A stretch of DNA of 64,000 nucleotides from Inia geoffrensis. Its lineage: Eukaryota; Chordata; Mammalia; Artiodactyla; Iniidae. The first letter of the stretch is position 1. Every line of letters starts with the position of its first letter. A program made the translations under genes and the position numbers. Shown in pieces: positions 60,276-64,000 of this stretch. The DNA is taken from contig CM070919.1 of the NCBI GenBank assembly GCA_036417435.1, positions 30,381,318 to 30,445,317 on the forward strand, given 5' to 3'. Under the pieces are notes generated by a model. That model made no database searches and was not told the DNA's origin. It was given only the letters and a program-made list of their open reading frames with translations.

Positions 60276-60474
60276 CAGAAGATACAGTGACTGGGAAGGG
60301 GGAGGGGGCTCGAGGATGGAAATTGGGAGGCTACGACACTCGTACAGGTGAGACATGACAGCACCTGGTTGAGGTGGTGGGGGGGTGGGTTCTGGGTAAC
60401 TGCAACGGTCAAACTAATAGTTTACTGAGGGATTAGATGTGGGGTGGGTAGAGCAGAGTCAAGAATGACTGAGG

Positions 60475-60756
60475 GGACTTCCCCGGTGGCGTGGTGGTTA
60501 AGAATCCGCCCGCCAATGCCGGAGACACTGGTTCGGTCCCTGGTCTGGGAAGATCCCACATGCCACAGAGCAACAAAGCCCGTGCGCCACAACTACTGAG
60601 CCTGCGCTCTAGAGCCCGCGAGTCACAACTACTGAAGCCCGCACGCCTAGAGCCCGTGCTCCGCAACAAGAGAAGCCACCGCAGTGAGAAGCCCCTCTCG
60701 CTAAAACTAGAGAAAGCCTGCACACAGTGAGGAAGATGCAACGCAGCCAAAAGAAA
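60475..60756 (+). mobile_element. CHR-type SINE, long-form class with reduced 3' part (282 bp)
   Basis: Exact 14-bp duplication aagaatgactgagg at 60461-60474 and 60757-60770. The head reads 'ttccccggtggcgtggtgg'. Has the 'cacaactactgaagcccg' module. The middle of the 3' region ('gaagagtagcccctgc') is partly lost. Confidence 0.95.
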
Positions 60757-60794
60757 AAGAATGACTGAGGATTTTAGCCACCAGTAGATTAGAA

Positions 60795-61118
60795 CTGCTG
60801 CTTACTGAGCTCCTTCCTCCCTGCCTCAGGACCTTTGCACTCGCTCCCTCAGCCTGAAGTGCTCTCATCTTCCTTCTGCTCATGTCTCCTCCGAACAGAG
60901 GCATTTCCTGACCTTATGATTTAAAGGAGCTACTTCACAACTCTCCCTCACACCTATTTTAATTCACTGCCTGCCCTTGTAACTGGATCCATCTCTCACT
61001 ACTGACATTGAGACAGGGACCTTATCTGCCTATATGACCAGGTCCTAGACCAGGGCCTGGTACCTAACAAGCACTCAATAATTGATTGAACGAGTGAGCA
61101 AATGAATGAATGACCTAG
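60795..61118 (+). repeat. L2 LINE 3' end
   Basis: 'ctgcctcaggacctttgcac', 'agcctgaagtgctctcatct', 'gagacagggaccttatctgc', 'agggcctggtacctaacaagc' and 'actcaataattgattgaacgag', the typical order of the L2 3' end with its short 'tgaatgaatga' tail. Degenerate but convincing. Confidence 0.75.
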
Positions 61119-63172
61119 TGCCAATGGGGGTAGGAGAGGAGCAGGGAAACAGAACAACCCCTAGGTTTCCAGCAGGGAGGACTGAGTAGATGAGAGATGA
61201 AACCCACCTCAACCTGGCTTCAATAGAGGCTTCTTTGTTCGTTAACTAGAACGCTGAGAGATGGGCTGTTGAATCAGATGAGCTGTGAAATACACCCTAA
61301 GGATTTCAAAGCCTTCGTGTCCTATTTCTTAGCTCTGCCTTCAGGCTGAAGCCGACTTCCTGGCTGTAGAGTTCCAAGTTTCACCCTAATGTTAATTCAT
61401 CAGCCCAAAACGAGGAAGGAACATTTCTGGTAGCATCTTTGGCAGAATCAACAAGCTTCATTTCCAGGACCCACAATAACCTCCACTTGAGTCTCAGAAG
61501 CCCTGAGGGGGTTAGTTCATCCCTCAACAATTTTTTTGTGGAAACAGAAGTAGAGCTACTTTGATTGTCCTAGAGGAGTGCTTCAGGAACCCGTTACCTG
61601 CTTTTGACCTTGTTTTTCTAAGCCCAGGTTATACTTACTGCTATTCACTATACTGGAAATTAAAGCGAAACGTTTAAGATATTTAGTAAGTCCTTTTAGA
61701 GAACAGTCAAGTCCATTGTATGTTAATATTTATGGAAAAAATTCAAAACAAAGAATGTAGCATTGTTTTACATTTTTTGTTAAATCTCTTTAATGTCTGG
61801 CTTAATTGAATACAGCTGGATTCTCTGCATTCAATCTGCTGCGTGATTTTTTGGATGAGGTGTCTGAAGAAAATCCAGCCTCAATCAGATATGTGACTAG
61901 AAAAGGGAAAGAGTTTTAATAGCCTTCAGATAATGTGAATATTATTTCGTATTATACTAAAACTCAGGAACTGGTAATTTCTTAAAGGTTGTTAGCAATG
62001 TGGAATTTGATGTATCAAATTTTTGTACCCTGTTACAAAATTAAAATTAAATTAAATTAATTAAAATCCATTGGTCTGTCTTGCCCTTTGAAATAACCAT
62101 TTACCCACACATGATTTTGAGAGTCCAAGCACTGATTTATAAAATATTGGTTCACTGAGTTATGCAGATCTTCTAAATGTTGACATACAATACTGAAAGC
62201 CCAATATCACCACAGAACTAAAGAAGTCCAATTATTGAGAGCATGTCAAGTTCATAAGAGCAAATCTAGGTTTTCCAAAATTCTAATGTTCATTGAAAAG
62301 CTCGAGTTTATTATCAGCAATACTATCAGTTGTTTTTCCTTGAAGTGACTGAGCCGGTTTGTTCATTTTTGATAAAATATCTGCCAGAATAAGCATAGCT
62401 TATCCGTTATTCAAGTAAAATTATGTTCTATGAAAAAACTAGCTAGTTGAGCTCACAAATCAATGTTTTTCCTCTAGAGAACTACTGTACATTAATCAGG
62501 GTGCAAACATGCTTCACGCATACTTACCTTTTACTCACACATGTTAAAAGGATGTGTACTCAAGGGTCAGGATTTAATAGAATTAATGTTTATTGTTTTG
62601 TCAAGGGTATTAAGTGAAATGAGTGGTTTGTCACTGAGAGTCCATGGCGATGAATGCGCGGCCACCATGCACTTGGTAACACTGCCTTGATGCCAAGGTG
62701 CTAGCAGGTTTACCCACCAACATTACTCCAAATTCGATGCAAAGAATGTTTCAGTGTCATTGTAAATATACTTTTGACTTTGGACCACCTGAAAAGGTCT
62801 TCAGGAGTTTCAAGGGCTCAATGTCCAGACTTCAAAATGAAAACAAGAAAACCCACAAGAAACCACTGCCTTACATGGATCATGGCCTCTCCTGAGACAG
62901 TGGATGGAATCAACTTTCCCCAAAGCACATGAATTCTGTTGGGGAGCGGTGGATATCTGATCCAAATGGAAATCTTAGGGCTCTCAAGAGGGGAACAGGG
63001 CAGGGCATGCACAAACATCCACTGACAGAAGCACAGGAAAATAACTAGAAGTTATGTTATAGGTGTTCATTACAACCATAACCTCTAGGTGAGTAAGTCG
63101 GATTCGAGACAGCAGTAAGAACTTCAATATTCAAAATAGTGTTTAAATCTTTTAGAACAAGAATGCCTTCTC
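61119..63172. other. Unique intergenic sequence, AT-rich
   Basis: No repeat or gene recognised. Near 62041-62065 there is a run of 'ttaaat/aaatt' units. The SINE at its right edge is a later arrival. The lack of repeats over about 2 kb is unusual for this window. Confidence 0.45.
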
Positions 63173-63385
63173 TTGGGCTTCCCTGGTGGCGCAGTGGTTG
63201 AGAGTCTGCCTGCCGATGCAGGGGACACGGGTTCATGCCCTGGTCCGGGAAGATCCCACATGCCGCGGAGCGGCTGGGCCCGTGAGCCATGGCCGCTGAG
63301 CCTGTGCGTCCGGAGCCTGTGCTCCGCAACGGGAGAGGCCACAGCAGTGAGAGGCCCGCGTACTGCCAAAAAAAAAAAAAAAAAA
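63173..63385 (+). mobile_element. CHR-2-type SINE, short form
   Basis: Duplication gccttctc at 63165-63172 and 63386-63393, exact 8 bp. A-tail of about 18. Close to the other short forms in sequence. Confidence 0.95.
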
Positions 63386-63393
63386 GCCTTCTC

Positions 63394-63905
63394 GTTTTAG
63401 TTTTACAGATAAAAGTAAATGAAAGCGCGAATGGAGGCTGAACAAATACAGGCAGTGCTGGGCTACATTCTAAGTTGTTAGTGAAGAGAAGGTGCTCTTG
63501 TGCCCACTTGTTCCATTCCTTCACACCGCGACAAGCTTCCCTTTGCTTCTATATTCAGATAGCACGCTCCTGTTCCCACTTAACGGTAGTCAGTTTACAG
63601 TTCAGCTGATCATGTTACAGCTTTCTTTAATTACATTCCACACCTGAGTTCAGGTAGGATCAATTTGGGTGTTCCAAGGCCCTCAGACACGCTAAGACCT
63701 CACAGCATTCAGGGTGAACGTTCGTGGTTTTTCAGAGAGACACAAGTTTATTCAATTCTGCTGTCAGATTGCTCCGTGGAGACGCCAAGATCATGAGACT
63801 CAATACTTTGTCTTAGTATCATGCCAAGTAAAATCTCCTCCATGTGAAGCTTATAAAACGATTACCCTGTATCTTTTCTAGTATGTTTTTTACTTTTTAT
63901 TTTAA
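63394..63905. other. Unique intergenic sequence
   Basis: Nothing recognised. Confidence 0.4.
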
Positions 63906-64000
63906 AATTTTATAATTTTTGGCTGCGTTGGGTCTTCGTTGCTGCGCGAGGGCTTTCTCTAGCTGCGGCAAGCGGGGATTACTCTTCCTTGCACTGCGTG
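63906..64000 (-). mobile_element. CHR-type SINE, minus strand, cut by window end
   Basis: Shows the 3' half in reverse: 'ttggctgcgttgggtcttcg', 'gctgcgcgagggctttctctag', 'gcggcaagcggggattactc'. The head lies past the window edge. Same 3' type as the SINEs at 14726 and 57024. Confidence 0.88.

Noticed and set aside
25936..63445. Many 60-150-codon frames with 'GHGSRAQPLRGMWDLPGPGHEPVSPASAGGLSTTAPPGKP'-like peptides
   Set aside because: These are translations of CHR SINEs in one of six frames, repeated because the SINE is repeated. Not proteins.

Overview
This window looks like mammalian intergenic DNA, most probably from a cetacean. The clearest sign is about twenty copies of tRNA-derived SINEs of the CHR type. 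They begin with a 'cttccctggtggcgcagtgg' box and carry RNA polymerase III A and B boxes. They sit beside LINE-1 elements with an artiodactyl/cetacean-type 3' end. I found no protein-coding gene, tRNA, rRNA, CRISPR array or prokaryotic feature. Most open frames here are pieces of L1 ORF1/ORF2, translations of SINEs, or chance frames.

Layout. 1-3408: the 3' half of a relatively well preserved L1, plus strand. 3412-4440: an older L1 remnant carrying a SINE. 4441-14515: mostly unique sequence with a GC-richer block (5581-7500), one old mid-copy repeat and two MIR-like fragments. 14516-22590: about 8 kb of old L1 sequence in minus orientation, built from at least three L1 fragments, with a MST-type LTR nested in a MLT1-type LTR, two SINEs and an 87-bp insert flanked by an 11-bp duplication. 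22595-25160: unique sequence with a SINE and a small minisatellite. 25160-29696: a plus-strand L1 with three SINEs. 30286-39375: an almost full-length old L1 (5' UTR, ORF1, ORF2, 3' end) with six SINEs. 40555-54690: a head-to-tail series of plus-strand L1 pieces, several beginning with their own 5' UTR, including an ERV-like LTR, tandem 5' UTR units and one L1 nested inside another. 54691-64000: unique DNA with a Tigger-type element with terminal inverted repeats, an older Tigger-like fragment, a MLT1-like LTR, an L2 3' end, copies of an unassigned old repeat, and further SINEs, the last cut by the window edge.

Nothing here forms a pathway. The story is one of layered retrotransposition: L1 provides the transposition machinery, SINEs use it in trans and have landed mostly in the A-rich strand of older L1s, and all L1 frames are now broken. 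The points most worth a second look are the repeated L1 5' ends at 41-54 kb, the tandem units at 43.4-44.2 kb, and the LTR inside an L1 5' UTR at 51.6-52.3 kb. I see no convincing undescribed biological system. Repeat family names rest on recalled consensus features and were not checked by a search.
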